NCBI GenBank assembly: GCA_001898185.1
Contig: MKTI01000014.1
Location: 1-49,547, forward strand
Reading direction: 5' to 3'
Source: Cellulomonas sp. 73-145
GTDB lineage: Bacteria > Actinomycetota > Actinomycetes > Actinomycetales > Cellulomonadaceae
DNA: 49,547 nt
How positions within the stretch are numbered: position 1 is the stretch's first letter; each line of letters begins with the position of its first letter. Made by a program: the position numbers and the translations under genes. Under the pieces are notes generated by a model. It saw only the letters and a program-made list of their open reading frames with translations, did no database searches and was not told where the DNA came from. Positions 1 to 8,893 of this stretch are shown here, piece by piece.

Positions 1-1
1 C

Positions 2-1092
2 TTCAACTCGAGCCAGTCGCAGTACACGGTCAAGCTCCAGTCGTTCCCGCAGGCGTCGTACAACGACGCCGTCGTCGCGGCGGCTTCGGCGAAGAAGCTG
101 CCGTGCATCGTGGACATCGACTCGCCCAACGTGCCCAACTGGGCGTGGGCTGGCTACATCAAGCCGCTGGGCTTGCCTGACAGCGAATGGACCGGTCAGC
201 TCGCCAGCACGGTGGGCAAGGTGAACGGCAAGGTGTACTCGTTCGGTCACTACGACGTGGCGCTGGCCTTCTACACCCGCAAGTCGATCCTGCAGTCGGT
301 AGGGGCGCGGGTGCCCACCGTCGACCAGCCCTGGACCAAGAGCGAGTTGGCGGACGTCCTGGCCAAGCTGAAGGCGACCGGGAAGTACCCGTACGCCCTC
401 GACCTGGGCACCGGCGGCACGGGGGAGTGGATCACGTACGCCTACTCGCCGTTCCTGCAGTCCGCGGGCGGCGACCTGATCGACCGGAGCACGTACAAGA
501 AGGCTGACGGTGTGCTCAACGGCGCCCAGGCGATCGACTGGGCCGGCTGGATGCAGGGCCTCGTCAAGGACGGCTACATGTCGGCCAAGTCGGGTGCGGA
601 CCCGACGGCTGACTTCGCGAACGGCAAGTCCGCGATCCTCTACTCCGGCAGCTGGGCCGACGCGACCGTGACGAAGGCGTTCGGCGACGACGCACTGGTC
701 ATCCCGCCCGTGGACCTGGGCCAGGGGCCGAAGATCGGCGGCGGCTCTTGGCAGTGGGCGATCAGCGCCCAGTGCGACAACACCGCGGGCGCGCAGGCAT
801 ACCTGAAGTTCAGCCACCAGACGAAGTACGTCGCGGCGCTGGCCAAGGCAACGGGCACCATACCCGCCACGGACGCGGCGGCAGCCACGATGCCGGAGTA
901 CGCCGCCGGCGGTGCCTCGGAGATCTTCCGCACGTTCGCCCAGAAGTACGCGGTGGTCCGCCCGGTGACGCCCGCCTACCCGTTCATCACCTCGGTGTAC
1001 CAGAAGGCCACGCAGGACATCCTCTCCGGCGGTGACCCCAAGACGATCCTCGGACGGCCGGCCCGCGCGACCCATCCGGAGGTCTGTCATGA
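2..1092 (+). CDS. Carbohydrate ABC transporter substrate-binding protein, 5'-truncated, probable 3' frameshift
   Basis: The open frame runs in from the left edge and encodes the C-terminal two thirds of a family 1 sugar-binding protein (about 350 residues visible; the signal peptide is outside the window). Typical features are the GTIPAT-like hinge, aromatic-rich segments, and a terminal helix ending near codon 1048 (QDILSGGDPKTIL). The frame then fails to stop: read as is, it continues through the overlapping permease in the wrong frame and fuses to the second permease at 2033-2947. The adjacent frame stops at 1090-1092, giving the ATGA overlap with the permease start at 1089 that is usual in such operons. 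I therefore infer a one-base indel between about 1045 and 1085, either a real mutation or a sequence error. It should bind fructan-derived oligosaccharides extracellularly. Confidence 0.8.
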
Positions 1093-2030
1093 CCGTCATC
1101 TCCCCAGCTCGGGCACGAGCCGTCCGCGGGCGGCGAGATGTCCCAGCAGCAACGCACGCGGCACGACGCCGCGAAGGACTGACCGCCCTGTGGATGGCCG
1201 GTCCCGCCGTTGCCCTGCTCATCCTGTTCATCGTCGTGCCGGTGATCCTCGCCTTCGTGCTGGCGTTCACCAACGCCCGGCTGATCTCGCCACGACCGGC
1301 GACGTTCGTGGGTCTGCACAACTTCGCCAACCTGTTCTCCGACCCGGTGTTCTGGGCCTCGGTGCGAAACACCTTCTACTTCGCCGTCGTGGTCGTCCCG
1401 ATCCAGGCCGGTCTGGCACTCGTGCTGGCGCTGCTCGTCAACGCGAAGGTGCGAGGGACCAACTTCTTCCGGACGGTCTACTTCGTCCCCGTCGTGACCT
1501 CGATGGTCGTGGTCTCGCTGCTGTGGCGGTTCCTGTACCAGAAGGACGGTCTGCTCAACGCGCTGATCAGCGTCGTGCACCCCGGCTACGCGCCGATCGA
1601 CTGGCTCAACGACCCGCGCACCGCGATGCCGGCAATCATCGTGATGTCGATCTGGCAGGCCGTGGGCTTCCACATGATCATCTGGCTGTCGGGCCTGCAG
1701 ACCATCCCGGCCGAGCTGTACGAGGCCGGGGACCTGGACGGTGCGGTCGGCTGGAAGCGGTTCCGGTACATCACCTGGCCGAGCCTGCTCGCCACACGCA
1801 CGTTCATCCTCATCACCATCACCATCGCCGCGCTGTCGCTGTTCACACAGATCAGCGTGATGACGCAGGGTGGCCCGCTGGACTCGACGACGACAGTCGT
1901 CTACATGGCGGTGCGTACCGGGTACCAGCAGCTGGCCACCGGCTACGCCTCAGCGATCTCTCTCGTCTTCTTCGTGCTCGTCCTCATCGTTTCGGGCGTA
2001 CAGCGATTCCTCACTCGCGAGAAGGACTGA
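1089..2030 (+). CDS. Carbohydrate ABC transporter permease (MalF-like), 313 aa
   Basis: Inner-membrane permease of a CUT1 sugar importer. The start ATG at 1089 is preceded by GGAGG at about 1078-1082 and overlaps the probable stop of the binding protein. The protein has a basic cytoplasmic N-terminus, then about six hydrophobic segments (first at residues 36-61). The EAA coupling loop lies at about residues 212-225 (EAGDLDG), where the ATPase docks. Two bases separate it from the next permease. It forms a heterodimer with the 2033-2947 product. The substrate is inferred from the GH32 gene that follows to be a fructose polymer or oligomer. Confidence 0.93.
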   Translation: MTVISPARARAVRGRRDVPAATHAARRREGLTALWMAGPAVALLILFIVVPVILAFVLAFTNARLISPRPATFVGLHNFANLFSDPVFWASVRNTFYFAVVVVPIQAGLALVLALLVNAKVRGTNFFRTVYFVPVVTSMVVVSLLWRFLYQKDGLLNALISVVHPGYAPIDWLNDPRTAMPAIIVMSIWQAVGFHMIIWLSGLQTIPAELYEAGDLDGAVGWKRFRYITWPSLLATRTFILITITIAALSLFTQISVMTQGGPLDSTTTVVYMAVRTGYQQLATGYASAISLVFFVLVLIVSGVQRFLTREKD

Positions 2031-2032
2031 CC

Positions 2033-2947
2033 ATGACCACCGTCGTCGAGAACCCGCCTCGCGCAGGCCGTTCCGCGCGCCGCCGGCGCACCAGTTGGCT
2101 CGTCCAGACCGGACGGATCCTGCTCGCCCTGCTCTTCGCCGGCCCGCTGCTGTTCCTCTTCGTGTCCTCGCTCAAGCCGGATCTGCAGATCTTCGCCGAC
2201 CTGCGCTCGTGGCGGGCATTCGTGCCGCTGGGTCACGTCTCGTTCGCCAACTACAGCGCCGTGTTCGCCCGGGTGCCGTTCGCGCGGTTCCTGATGAACT
2301 CGATCGGCATCTCCCTGGTCACGGTCGCGCTCGGTCTGCTCGTCAACTCCCTGGCGGCCTTCGCCCTCGCCCGGCTGCAGTGGCGCGGCAAGCAGCTCGT
2401 GCTCACCGGGATCATCGCGACGTTGATCCTGCCGTTCGAGACTCTTGCCCTGCCGCTGGTGTGGTGGGTCAACAAGCTGCCGTGGCTGACGATGAACGGC
2501 TTCCACCTGCAGCTGACGACCGGCTGGCTGGACACCTACCAGGTGCAGATCATCCCGTTCGTGGCCAACGCGTTCTCGGTCTACCTCTTCTACCAGTACT
2601 TCACTTCGATCCCGAAGGAGCTGGACGAAGCTGCCCGGATGGACGGGGCCGGGTGGTTCCGCATCTACCGCAACGTCGTCATGCCACTGTCCGGCCCTGC
2701 GATCGCCACGGTCGCGATCCTGACGTTCCTGCCGGCCTGGAACTCCTACCTCTGGCCACTGATGGTGGTGCAGTCCGAGGAGCTACGGCCCGTGATGCTC
2801 GGCATCCAGTACTTCTTCCAGCTCAATGTCTCGTGGGGCCAGGTCATGGCGTATGCGTCGATGATCACCCTTCCCGTGCTGGCGCTGTTCCTCGCCTTCC
2901 AGAAGGCGTTCATCGGGTCGATCGCCTCCTCCGGCGTGAAGGGTTGA
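2033..2947 (+). CDS. Carbohydrate ABC transporter permease (MalG-like), 304 aa
   Basis: Second permease of the first importer. The ATG at 2033 follows the previous stop by two bases. About six membrane segments are visible, with an EAA loop reading DEAARMDGAGWFRIY near residues 203-217 and the usual C-terminal end in GVKG. The stop overlaps the region of the GTG start of the GH32 gene at 2949, so permease and hydrolase are translationally coupled. No ATPase gene is nearby; a shared MsmK/MsiK-type ATPase is known for actinobacterial CUT1 systems and is assumed here. Confidence 0.93.
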   Translation: MTTVVENPPRAGRSARRRRTSWLVQTGRILLALLFAGPLLFLFVSSLKPDLQIFADLRSWRAFVPLGHVSFANYSAVFARVPFARFLMNSIGISLVTVALGLLVNSLAAFALARLQWRGKQLVLTGIIATLILPFETLALPLVWWVNKLPWLTMNGFHLQLTTGWLDTYQVQIIPFVANAFSVYLFYQYFTSIPKELDEAARMDGAGWFRIYRNVVMPLSGPAIATVAILTFLPAWNSYLWPLMVVQSEELRPVMLGIQYFFQLNVSWGQVMAYASMITLPVLALFLAFQKAFIGSIASSGVKG

Positions 2948-2948
2948 T

Positions 2949-4268
2949 GTGAGCACCGTTCTACGACCGTCCTGGCACTTCACCACCGCCGACCGTTGGC
3001 TCAACGACCCCAACGGGCTCGTGTACCACGACGGCACCTATCACCTGTTCTTCCAGTCGAACCCCTCAGAGGCCACGTGGGGCGAGATGTCCTGGGGGCA
3101 CGCGACGTCGACCGACCTGGTGCACTGGACGGACCTCGGCACCGCCATCCCGGCCTCAGCTGAGGAGATGGTGTTCTCCGGCAGCGCTGTCGTGGACACC
3201 GAGAACACCGCCGGGTTCGGTGCGGGTGCGATGGTGGCCGTCTACACGAGCTCCTACCGAGCTCCTTCTCCGCGCGCCGGGGTGCAGGCGCAGTCGTTGG
3301 CGATCAGCAACGACGGTGGCACTACGTGGCGTCGATACGAAGGCAACCCGGTGCTCGACGTCGGGGCATCGGAGTTCCGCGACCCCTACGTCTTTCGGCA
3401 CCAGGACCATTGGGTGATGGTCGTCGCCGAGTCGACCAACCACCGGCTCGACATCTACACGTCAGGTGACTTGCGCTCCTGGACGCTCGCCTCCACCGTC
3501 GGACCCGCCTGGGTCACCGGTGGGCTGTGGGAGTGTCCGGCGCTGGTCAGCGTGCCGACAGCCGACGGCGAGAGGACGTGGGCGCTGCTGCTGTCGGTGA
3601 ATCCGGGCGGGCCGACGGGCGGCTCGGGGAGCCTGTACGTTCTCGGCGACTTCGACGGGTATGCGTTCGTCCCCGAGGCGGGTGACGAGCCACGCTGGCT
3701 CGACCACGGGCACGACTACTACGCGCCGGTGGCGTGGGGAAATGTTCCCGACGGGCGCGCGCTGACGATCGCGTGGGCCGACTCGTGGCAGTACGCGCGT
3801 GACCTTCCGCCTGCACCGTGGCGGGGAGCGATGTCTCTGGTCCGTGAGCTCGACGTTGTCACGGGACCGGACGGACGTCGCCAGCTGAGGCAGCGCCCGG
3901 TCCTCGGCAGTGACAGCTCCGGCAGTGTGAGCGTGTCGCGGATGACGCTGCCGTGCGGTGCAGGCACGTTGCTGGACATCACCGTCACCGACGACGCCCG
4001 CACGGAGGAGCTTGTCCTCAACGTGGACGGAGACGCCCGGACCCTCACCGTCGACCGCAGCCGGTGCGGAACCATGCCGTCGGCCGCAACAGCCGTGCGG
4101 GCGACCGCACCACTGCCGCCCGTCGAGGAGCTCGATGTGACGATCGTGGTCGACGGCTCGGTGGTCGAGGTGTTCGCAGCGGACGGGACCGTCACGTTCT
4201 GCGAGCGGCTGATGGCGACCTCTCCGTTGACTCAGCTCGAGGTTCTTGATGTGGGACAGCGCGTCTGA
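2949..4268 (+). CDS. GH32 beta-fructosidase (levanase/inulinase/sucrase type), 439 aa
   Basis: Hydrolyses terminal beta-fructosyl residues of fructans, inulo-oligosaccharides or sucrose. All three GH32 signatures are present: WLNDPNG with nucleophile D20, FRDP with D145 (transition-state stabiliser), and WECP with acid/base E195. The five-bladed propeller is followed by a beta-sandwich from about residue 300. There is no N-terminal signal peptide (it starts MSTVLRPSWHF, straight into the catalytic domain), so it should act in the cytoplasm on imported oligosaccharides. The start is GTG, coupled to the upstream permease stop. It is the last gene of the first operon and ends just before a strong hairpin. 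The exact substrate cannot be read from the sequence. Confidence 0.93.
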   Translation: MSTVLRPSWHFTTADRWLNDPNGLVYHDGTYHLFFQSNPSEATWGEMSWGHATSTDLVHWTDLGTAIPASAEEMVFSGSAVVDTENTAGFGAGAMVAVYTSSYRAPSPRAGVQAQSLAISNDGGTTWRRYEGNPVLDVGASEFRDPYVFRHQDHWVMVVAESTNHRLDIYTSGDLRSWTLASTVGPAWVTGGLWECPALVSVPTADGERTWALLLSVNPGGPTGGSGSLYVLGDFDGYAFVPEAGDEPRWLDHGHDYYAPVAWGNVPDGRALTIAWADSWQYARDLPPAPWRGAMSLVRELDVVTGPDGRRQLRQRPVLGSDSSGSVSVSRMTLPCGAGTLLDITVTDDARTEELVLNVDGDARTLTVDRSRCGTMPSAATAVRATAPLPPVEELDVTIVVDGSVVEVFAADGTVTFCERLMATSPLTQLEVLDVGQRV

Positions 4269-4295
4269 ACCTCGTCACCTGCGGGGGTGACTGCA

Positions 4296-4344
4296 AGGGC
4301 CTTCGGACCGTGAAGACGAATCGTCTCGACGGTCCGGAGGCCCT
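4296..4344. terminator. Bidirectional terminator hairpin between convergent genes
   Basis: Arms of 16 bp at 4296-4311 and 4329-4344 pair with one mismatch, and the intervening bases form a second perfect stem (AGACGA at 4314-4319 with TCGTCT at 4321-4326). It lies between the GH32 stop on the + strand and the fructokinase stop on the - strand. It has no clear T-tract, as is common in high-GC bacteria. Confidence 0.8.
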
Positions 4345-4406
4345 CGCATGCCTCAGGCCCGGGCCAACAACGTGACGCCAGAGCCCATCGTGCGGGCCTG
4401 TAGGCG

Positions 4407-5327
4407 CTAGCCGTCGAGCTCGGCCCGGGTGGGCGGGTTGGCTCCCGCTCGGGACACGTTGATCGCGGCGGCGCGCGCCGCCCGCGCCAGGATGGCGGCC
4501 AGCGCCTCGGCGTCCAGGTCTGCGAGATGCGTGGCCGCGCCCGCGCCCGACGCGCCGGCTTCCATCAACCCGTCGATCAGGGCTGCCATCAAGGTGTCGC
4601 CGGCGCCGACCGTGTCCACGACGTCGACCCGGAACGGAGCGACCTGAGCGACCCCCTTCGCGTTGACTGCGAAGCACCCTTCGGCGCCCTTGGTCACGAC
4701 AGCAAGCGCGGTTCCCTGTTCGACCCATCGCCGCGCGACGGTCTCAGGGTCGGTGTCCGGGTACAACCACGCGATGTCCTCGTCGCTGGCCTTGATGACG
4801 TCCACCCAGCGAAGCACAGCCTCAAGCCGTTCGCGGGAACGCTGCGCGTCTCCCATGAGCTCGGGGCGGACGTTCGGATCCAAGCTGACGCAGCAGGTTC
4901 CCTCGAGCGACGTCAGCAGACTGTCGAGCTGTTCGGGAGCCTCGGAGAGGAACACGGGGAATGAACCGAGGTGAAGGTGGGCGCCTGCGGGCACTGGCAG
5001 GGGTGCCTTGGTCGCCCACGCGACGGAGAAGGTGTAGCTGGCCGCTCCGCTGTCGTCGAGCACTGCGATCGCGGACGGCGTGCTGGCGTCCGGCGTCGCG
5101 ATATTGACGAGGTCGACGTCCTCACGCTGGAGGTGAGCCCGCATCAGGTCCCCGTGGCCGTCGTCACCCAAGCAGGTGTAGAAGCCGACGTGACGTTCGA
5201 GGCGGGCCAGCCCGACCGCGACGTTCGCCGCGCTGCCACCGGGGTAGGTGACCTCGTGCGCCCGGTTGTAGCGGATGGTGTCGGCAACACACTCACCAAG
5301 GACGTTGACATCGAGCGCGTGCAGCAT
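4407..5327 (-). CDS. PfkB-family carbohydrate kinase, probable fructokinase, 306 aa
   Basis: Ribokinase-fold sugar kinase in the cytoplasm, probably fructose + ATP to fructose phosphate, the last step of the locus. The N-terminal PfkB signature GGSAANVAVG lies at 30-39. The C-terminal signature DTVGAGD lies at 238-244, with D244 as the predicted catalytic base. I chose the ATG at 5327 because GAAGGTGAG precedes it and the family start (MLHALDVNVLGE) follows; an upstream extension has no such support. It is the final gene on the - strand after the LacI gene. Fructose specificity is inferred from context; other PfkB sugars remain possible. Confidence 0.88.
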   Translation of the reverse strand: MLHALDVNVLGECVADTIRYNRAHEVTYPGGSAANVAVGLARLERHVGFYTCLGDDGHGDLMRAHLQREDVDLVNIATPDASTPSAIAVLDDSGAASYTFSVAWATKAPLPVPAGAHLHLGSFPVFLSEAPEQLDSLLTSLEGTCCVSLDPNVRPELMGDAQRSRERLEAVLRWVDVIKASDEDIAWLYPDTDPETVARRWVEQGTALAVVTKGAEGCFAVNAKGVAQVAPFRVDVVDTVGAGDTLMAALIDGLMEAGASGAGAATHLADLDAEALAAILARAARAAAINVSRAGANPPTRAELDG

Positions 5328-5388
5328 GAACTCACCTTCACGTGGCAGTGGCAGTGGCGGTTGGTGAAGCACAGCGTCCGTGCGACGG

Positions 5389-5406
5389 CGCGCGCCTAGG
5401 CGCGCG
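5389..5406. repeat. Perfect 18-bp palindrome across the LacI stop codon
   Basis: The bases at 5389-5406 read identically on both strands (CGCGCGCCTAGGCGCGCG) and contain the TAG stop of the upstream regulator. It could form a cruciform or a weak RNA hairpin between regulator and kinase. Its role is unknown. Confidence 0.45.
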
Positions 5407-6472
5407 AGCTCGTGGCCCGGGCGCGTGGCTTGCGGGGTGCAGCGATGGATTCCCGTTCGACCGTGCGACACGGCATCCGAACGGACTCGGCGTGGGCGCC
5501 GTCGTCGTTGAGGAGCGTCGTCAGTGTTTCGACAGCCCAGGCGCCCATCTCGTAGTGCGGCAGGGCGACGGTCGTGAGGCCGGGGAACAGGCTGCCGGCG
5601 ATGGGCGCCTGGTCGTCAAAGCCGATCACCGATACGTCCTGCGGGATCCGGCGACGGCGCTCAGCCAGGGCGCGATAGACGCCCATAGCCATTCGGTCGT
5701 TGTAGGCGAAGATCGCGGTCGGATCGCCGCCACGATCGAGGAGATCGATCGTGGCGGCGTATCCACCGCGCGCTTCTGGCTCACCTGGGCTCTGAAGAGC
5801 TGGGTCGACCTCCAGTCCCGCCTCGCGGATCGCGTCCTCGTAACCCAGGAGTCGGCCGCGGGTCGCGGGAACGTCCACGAGACTGGGGAGGAACGCGATC
5901 CGTCGGTGGCCGGCCGCGATGAGGTGTCGTACCGCGTCGGCCGCGCCTTGGCGTTCGTCCGGTACGACCGACGACACCCGCCCCGTCCGGTCGGTGGCGC
6001 CGATCAGGACCGCCGGCACGGACCCCAGTTCTTCCGGCGGGGTGACGGTGTCGTGGTAGACGGTCGCGTAGATGATGCCGTCGACGTGGCGGTCCAGCAG
6101 TGCCAGGACGTCGTTGCGCCTTTCGTCGGCGTCGGCCTGCAAGGCGGAGTTGATGATCGCCAGTGTGAGGTTGTGCCGGCTGGCCGCCTCCTGCGCCCCA
6201 AGGATGATCCGCCCGGCGTGGGGCGTGGTCGCGATCTCCTCGGTGAGCAGGCCGATCATCCCGGAGCTGTTGGTGCGCAGGCCGCGGGCGAGGCGGTTCG
6301 GGTGGTAGTTCATCCGGCGGGCGATCTCCTTGATCCGCTCGCGGGTCTCGGCGTTCACTCGACCGTTCAGCGAGTCGTTCAAGGCGTGGGACACCGTCGT
6401 CAGGGACACGCCCGCTTCCTGGGCAACGTCCTTGATGCCGACTCGTCGAGCCACCTTGCTGACACTCCTCAT
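5396..6472 (-). CDS. LacI-family transcriptional regulator 1, 358 aa
   Basis: DNA-binding sugar-responsive regulator. An N-terminal LacI helix-turn-helix is seen (GIKDVAQEAGVSLTTVSHALN, with the hinge helix ending in NRLARGLRT). A periplasmic-binding-protein-like effector domain runs from about residue 60 to 335, ending in the family pattern FAYNDRMAMGVYRAL...VSVIGFDD. The start is uncertain. ATG 6472 has a weak ribosome site. GTG at 6454 is preceded by AGGAG and would begin VARRVGIKDV, the more usual LacI start. It lies downstream of the GH91 gene and upstream of the kinase, all on one strand. It probably controls the AAACGTTT-type operators of this locus. Confidence 0.93.
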   Translation of the reverse strand: MRSVSKVARRVGIKDVAQEAGVSLTTVSHALNDSLNGRVNAETRERIKEIARRMNYHPNRLARGLRTNSSGMIGLLTEEIATTPHAGRIILGAQEAASRHNLTLAIINSALQADADERRNDVLALLDRHVDGIIYATVYHDTVTPPEELGSVPAVLIGATDRTGRVSSVVPDERQGAADAVRHLIAAGHRRIAFLPSLVDVPATRGRLLGYEDAIREAGLEVDPALQSPGEPEARGGYAATIDLLDRGGDPTAIFAYNDRMAMGVYRALAERRRRIPQDVSVIGFDDQAPIAGSLFPGLTTVALPHYEMGAWAVETLTTLLNDDGAHAESVRMPCRTVERESIAAPRKPRARATSSRA

Positions 6473-6482
6473 GGCTGGTGCT

Positions 6483-6501
6483 GCTTCCGACGGGTGGAAG
6501 C
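6483..6501. promoter_or_regulatory. Inverted repeat upstream of LacI 1 (possible autoregulatory site)
   Basis: GCTTCC at 6483-6488 and GGAAGC at 6496-6501 form a 6-bp inverted repeat with a 7-bp spacer, just upstream of the LacI 1 start. This is weak evidence for an operator. Confidence 0.25.
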
Positions 6502-6608
6502 GGCACACGTAGGTTATGCAGGTCGGACCCGGCGCCGTGACCGACGGCTCGCAACTGGCTCGTTCACCGGAGGCGGTCGCTGGACGGCCGGGCGCACTGG
6601 TGCATCCA

Positions 6609-7958
6609 TCATGCGGTCCGGTTGCCGATCGCCGGTGTGGGTCGGAAGGCGTTGGCGCCCCGGTCGAGGACCACTTCGATCTCGTTGCCCGAGTCGAGCA
6701 CGGTGTTGCCCACGGACCCGGATTCCACGAGAACGGTGGTGACGGCGAGCTGCCCGGACGACTCGGTGGTGAGGAGGGCGTCGACCTGCGCGGAGAAGCA
6801 CGAGTCACTGGCCTCGGACCGCACGTCGCTGGCGACGACGTGGTTGTTGGCGATGTAGTTGCCGCCGCCGGAGACCAGGCGAACGATCACCGCCGTTGCA
6901 CCGGCTGGTCTGATCCCCTGGGCGTCGATGATCTCCGAGAAGTGGTTGCCGATGACGGAGTTGCCGTTGCCCTCGATACGGAGCAGCCCGGTCCTGTCGT
7001 CGAGCCCGTTGTCGATGCCGAGGAAGGGCGCCCAGGGTTCGTTGTCGCGCAGGAGGTGGTTGGAGGCGACGAGGTTCTCCGAGCTGCCGCCGATGAGAGC
7101 GACCATGCCGGGGTAGAAGGAGTGCAGCCGGTTGCTCGTGATGCTCGATCGGGTCACTCCGACCAGCTCGATGCTGCTCGCGCCGCGGGGGAACACGTTG
7201 TTGGCGGTGACGAGGAGTCCGCCGTGGTTCTCCGCGTAGATCGACGGCCCCCAGAAGCCGGCGCCGACAAGGTTGTCGGTGATCTTCGACGCCTGGCCCC
7301 AGCCGCGAAGCTCGATGCAGCTGCCGCACTCGGCGACGAAGTTGTCGTGGATGGACAGCGCGTCGGCGTTCCAGATCGTCAGTCCATGCTCGAGGTAGAC
7401 CAGGCCCATCCCGGTGATGCGGACGGAGTCGTTGGCGCTGGCGACGTAGATGCCGGTCTTGCCGTTGCGGTAGGTGTTCTCGGCTGGGATCCCGGAATCG
7501 TCGGCCTCGAAGTGCAGGCCGTCGATGCAGAAGCCGGAGAACTCCACGGAGCTGATCCGCGGGTTCCCGTCCCGTTCGACGTAGAACGCCGCGCGGTGCG
7601 ACTCCTCGCCGGTGCCGTCCTCGGGGATGTCGACGAGGACGCGGCTTCCGCCGGGCCACAGCTCGTGCAGGTCGGGCCATTCGGCTGCGGGAACGTTGAA
7701 GCGGATGCTGGACGAGGTGAACCCGTGCCCGGAGCCCTCGATGCGCAGGTAGCTGATGTCGATCCGAACCTGGGTACGGAGCCGATAGTCGCCCGGCGGG
7801 AGGTAGATGACGGCGCCGGGCTTGCCACCGTCGTCCACGTCGGTGGACTTCTGCCGCGCCTTGACGTCGGCGAGGATGCTGTTGATCACCTCGCCGAGGT
7901 CCTCGTAGGGGTCGCCGACCGGCCAGGACGTGACGTCGTAGCGGTTGTCGCTGGCCAT
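6609..7958 (-). CDS. GH91 inulin fructotransferase / DFA III hydrolase, 449 aa
   Basis: Right-handed beta-helix enzyme. The whole length resembles the Arthrobacter/Bacillus inulin fructotransferases, which release difructose anhydride (DFA III or DFA I) from inulin ends. Conserved stretches include YDVTSWPVGDPY at 7-18, YLPPGDYRL near 52-60, and the ECGSCIELRGWG core at 210-221. D199 and E210 have the same 11-residue spacing as the acidic pair I recall for the Bacillus enzyme. No signal peptide is visible, although secreted family members carry one. Some intracellular GH91 enzymes instead hydrolyse DFA III to inulobiose, and that activity fits here. ATG 7958 has a strong AGGAGGAA site. An in-frame ATG at 8057 overlaps the permease stop (ATGA) and would add 33 residues that do not look like a signal. 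Confidence 0.9.
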   Translation of the reverse strand: MASDNRYDVTSWPVGDPYEDLGEVINSILADVKARQKSTDVDDGGKPGAVIYLPPGDYRLRTQVRIDISYLRIEGSGHGFTSSSIRFNVPAAEWPDLHELWPGGSRVLVDIPEDGTGEESHRAAFYVERDGNPRISSVEFSGFCIDGLHFEADDSGIPAENTYRNGKTGIYVASANDSVRITGMGLVYLEHGLTIWNADALSIHDNFVAECGSCIELRGWGQASKITDNLVGAGFWGPSIYAENHGGLLVTANNVFPRGASSIELVGVTRSSITSNRLHSFYPGMVALIGGSSENLVASNHLLRDNEPWAPFLGIDNGLDDRTGLLRIEGNGNSVIGNHFSEIIDAQGIRPAGATAVIVRLVSGGGNYIANNHVVASDVRSEASDSCFSAQVDALLTTESSGQLAVTTVLVESGSVGNTVLDSGNEIEVVLDRGANAFRPTPAIGNRTA

Positions 7959-8053
7959 GCGGTGTTCCTCCTGGTGCCATTCGAGCCTGATCCCTGCGAG
8001 CGCCGCCCCGGGGGCAGACGCCCTCGAAGGTTGGTGTCGACGTCGTTCTTCGC

Positions 8054-8893
8054 TCATCCCTTGACCGCGCCGAGCGTCAGGCCGGCGACGATGTGCCGCT
8101 GGAGCAGGAGCGTGAGCAGGATGACGGGGATCGAGTACAGGGCCGCCAGAGCGGTCATCGACCCCCAGTCCAGGCCGAACTGGGTCTGGAAGTTCGCGAT
8201 CGCCAAGGGTGTGGTCTGGGCTCGGACGCTGGTCAGCAGCAGGGCGAACAGGAACTCGTTCCACGAGGCCAGGAAGGCGAAGATCGCGGTCACGGCCATG
8301 CCGCCGGACACGACCGGGATGACCACGCGCCACAAGGCGCCCAGGCGCGAGCAGCCGTCGACCTTGGCCGCCTCGTCGAGCTCGTCGGGGACGGCTTCGA
8401 AGAAGCTCGACATCAGCCAGATGGACAGGGGCAGGGAGATCGTCGTGTGGGCGATCGCCAGTCCGGTCGGGGTGTCGAGGAGGTGCAGGCTGTTGATGGT
8501 CGAGCTCAGCGGGATGCCGACCGCGACCGGCGGCACCATGCGCGTGACCAGGGCGAGCATGACGAACAGCCGTCCTGCCCGGGTGCGGAACCGCGTGATG
8601 GCGTAGGCCGCCGGCACGGCAAGCACCAGCGAGAGCAGGGTGCTGATCGTGGCGGTGGACACGCTGTTGATGAAGGAGGCGGGTACCCCGTGGGATGCCC
8701 ACACGGCCGCGTAGTTCGCCGTGGTCCACCGGGACGGCAGCACCGTGGGCGGCACTGCGAGCGTCTCGAGCGGGGGCTTGAACGAGGTCAGCAGCAGGTA
8801 CAGGAACGGGAAGGCGTACAGCACGACCACCGTGACCAGCAGCGCCCAAAGGAGCGTGCGGGTCGAGGGCCGGCGGATCTCGAGGCCGTTCAT
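8054..8893 (-). CDS. Carbohydrate ABC transporter permease (MalG-like), 279 aa
   Basis: Second permease of importer 2. The start ATG at 8893 overlaps the upstream permease stop (ATGA). It has six predicted membrane helices and an EAA loop (DELDEAAKVDGCSRLG) near residues 166-181, and ends in GAVKG. It is immediately followed by the GH91 gene, which makes difructose anhydride or inulo-oligosaccharide the best guess for the transported sugar. Confidence 0.93.
   Translation of the reverse strand: MNGLEIRRPSTRTLLWALLVTVVVLYAFPFLYLLLTSFKPPLETLAVPPTVLPSRWTTANYAAVWASHGVPASFINSVSTATISTLLSLVLAVPAAYAITRFRTRAGRLFVMLALVTRMVPPVAVGIPLSSTINSLHLLDTPTGLAIAHTTISLPLSIWLMSSFFEAVPDELDEAAKVDGCSRLGALWRVVIPVVSGGMAVTAIFAFLASWNEFLFALLLTSVRAQTTPLAIANFQTQFGLDWGSMTALAALYSIPVILLTLLLQRHIVAGLTLGAVKG

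Noticed and set aside
110..2947. A single 945-codon open frame joining the binding protein to the second permease
   Set aside because: The middle third (about 1090-2030) is the out-of-frame shadow of permease 1, is Arg/Pro-rich and matches no family. A frameshift at the end of the binding protein explains it better.
5342..8606. Long rightward frames of 466 and 696 codons over the LacI, GH91 and permease genes
   Set aside because: They are antisense to genes with clear motifs and starts, and their translations lack any family features.
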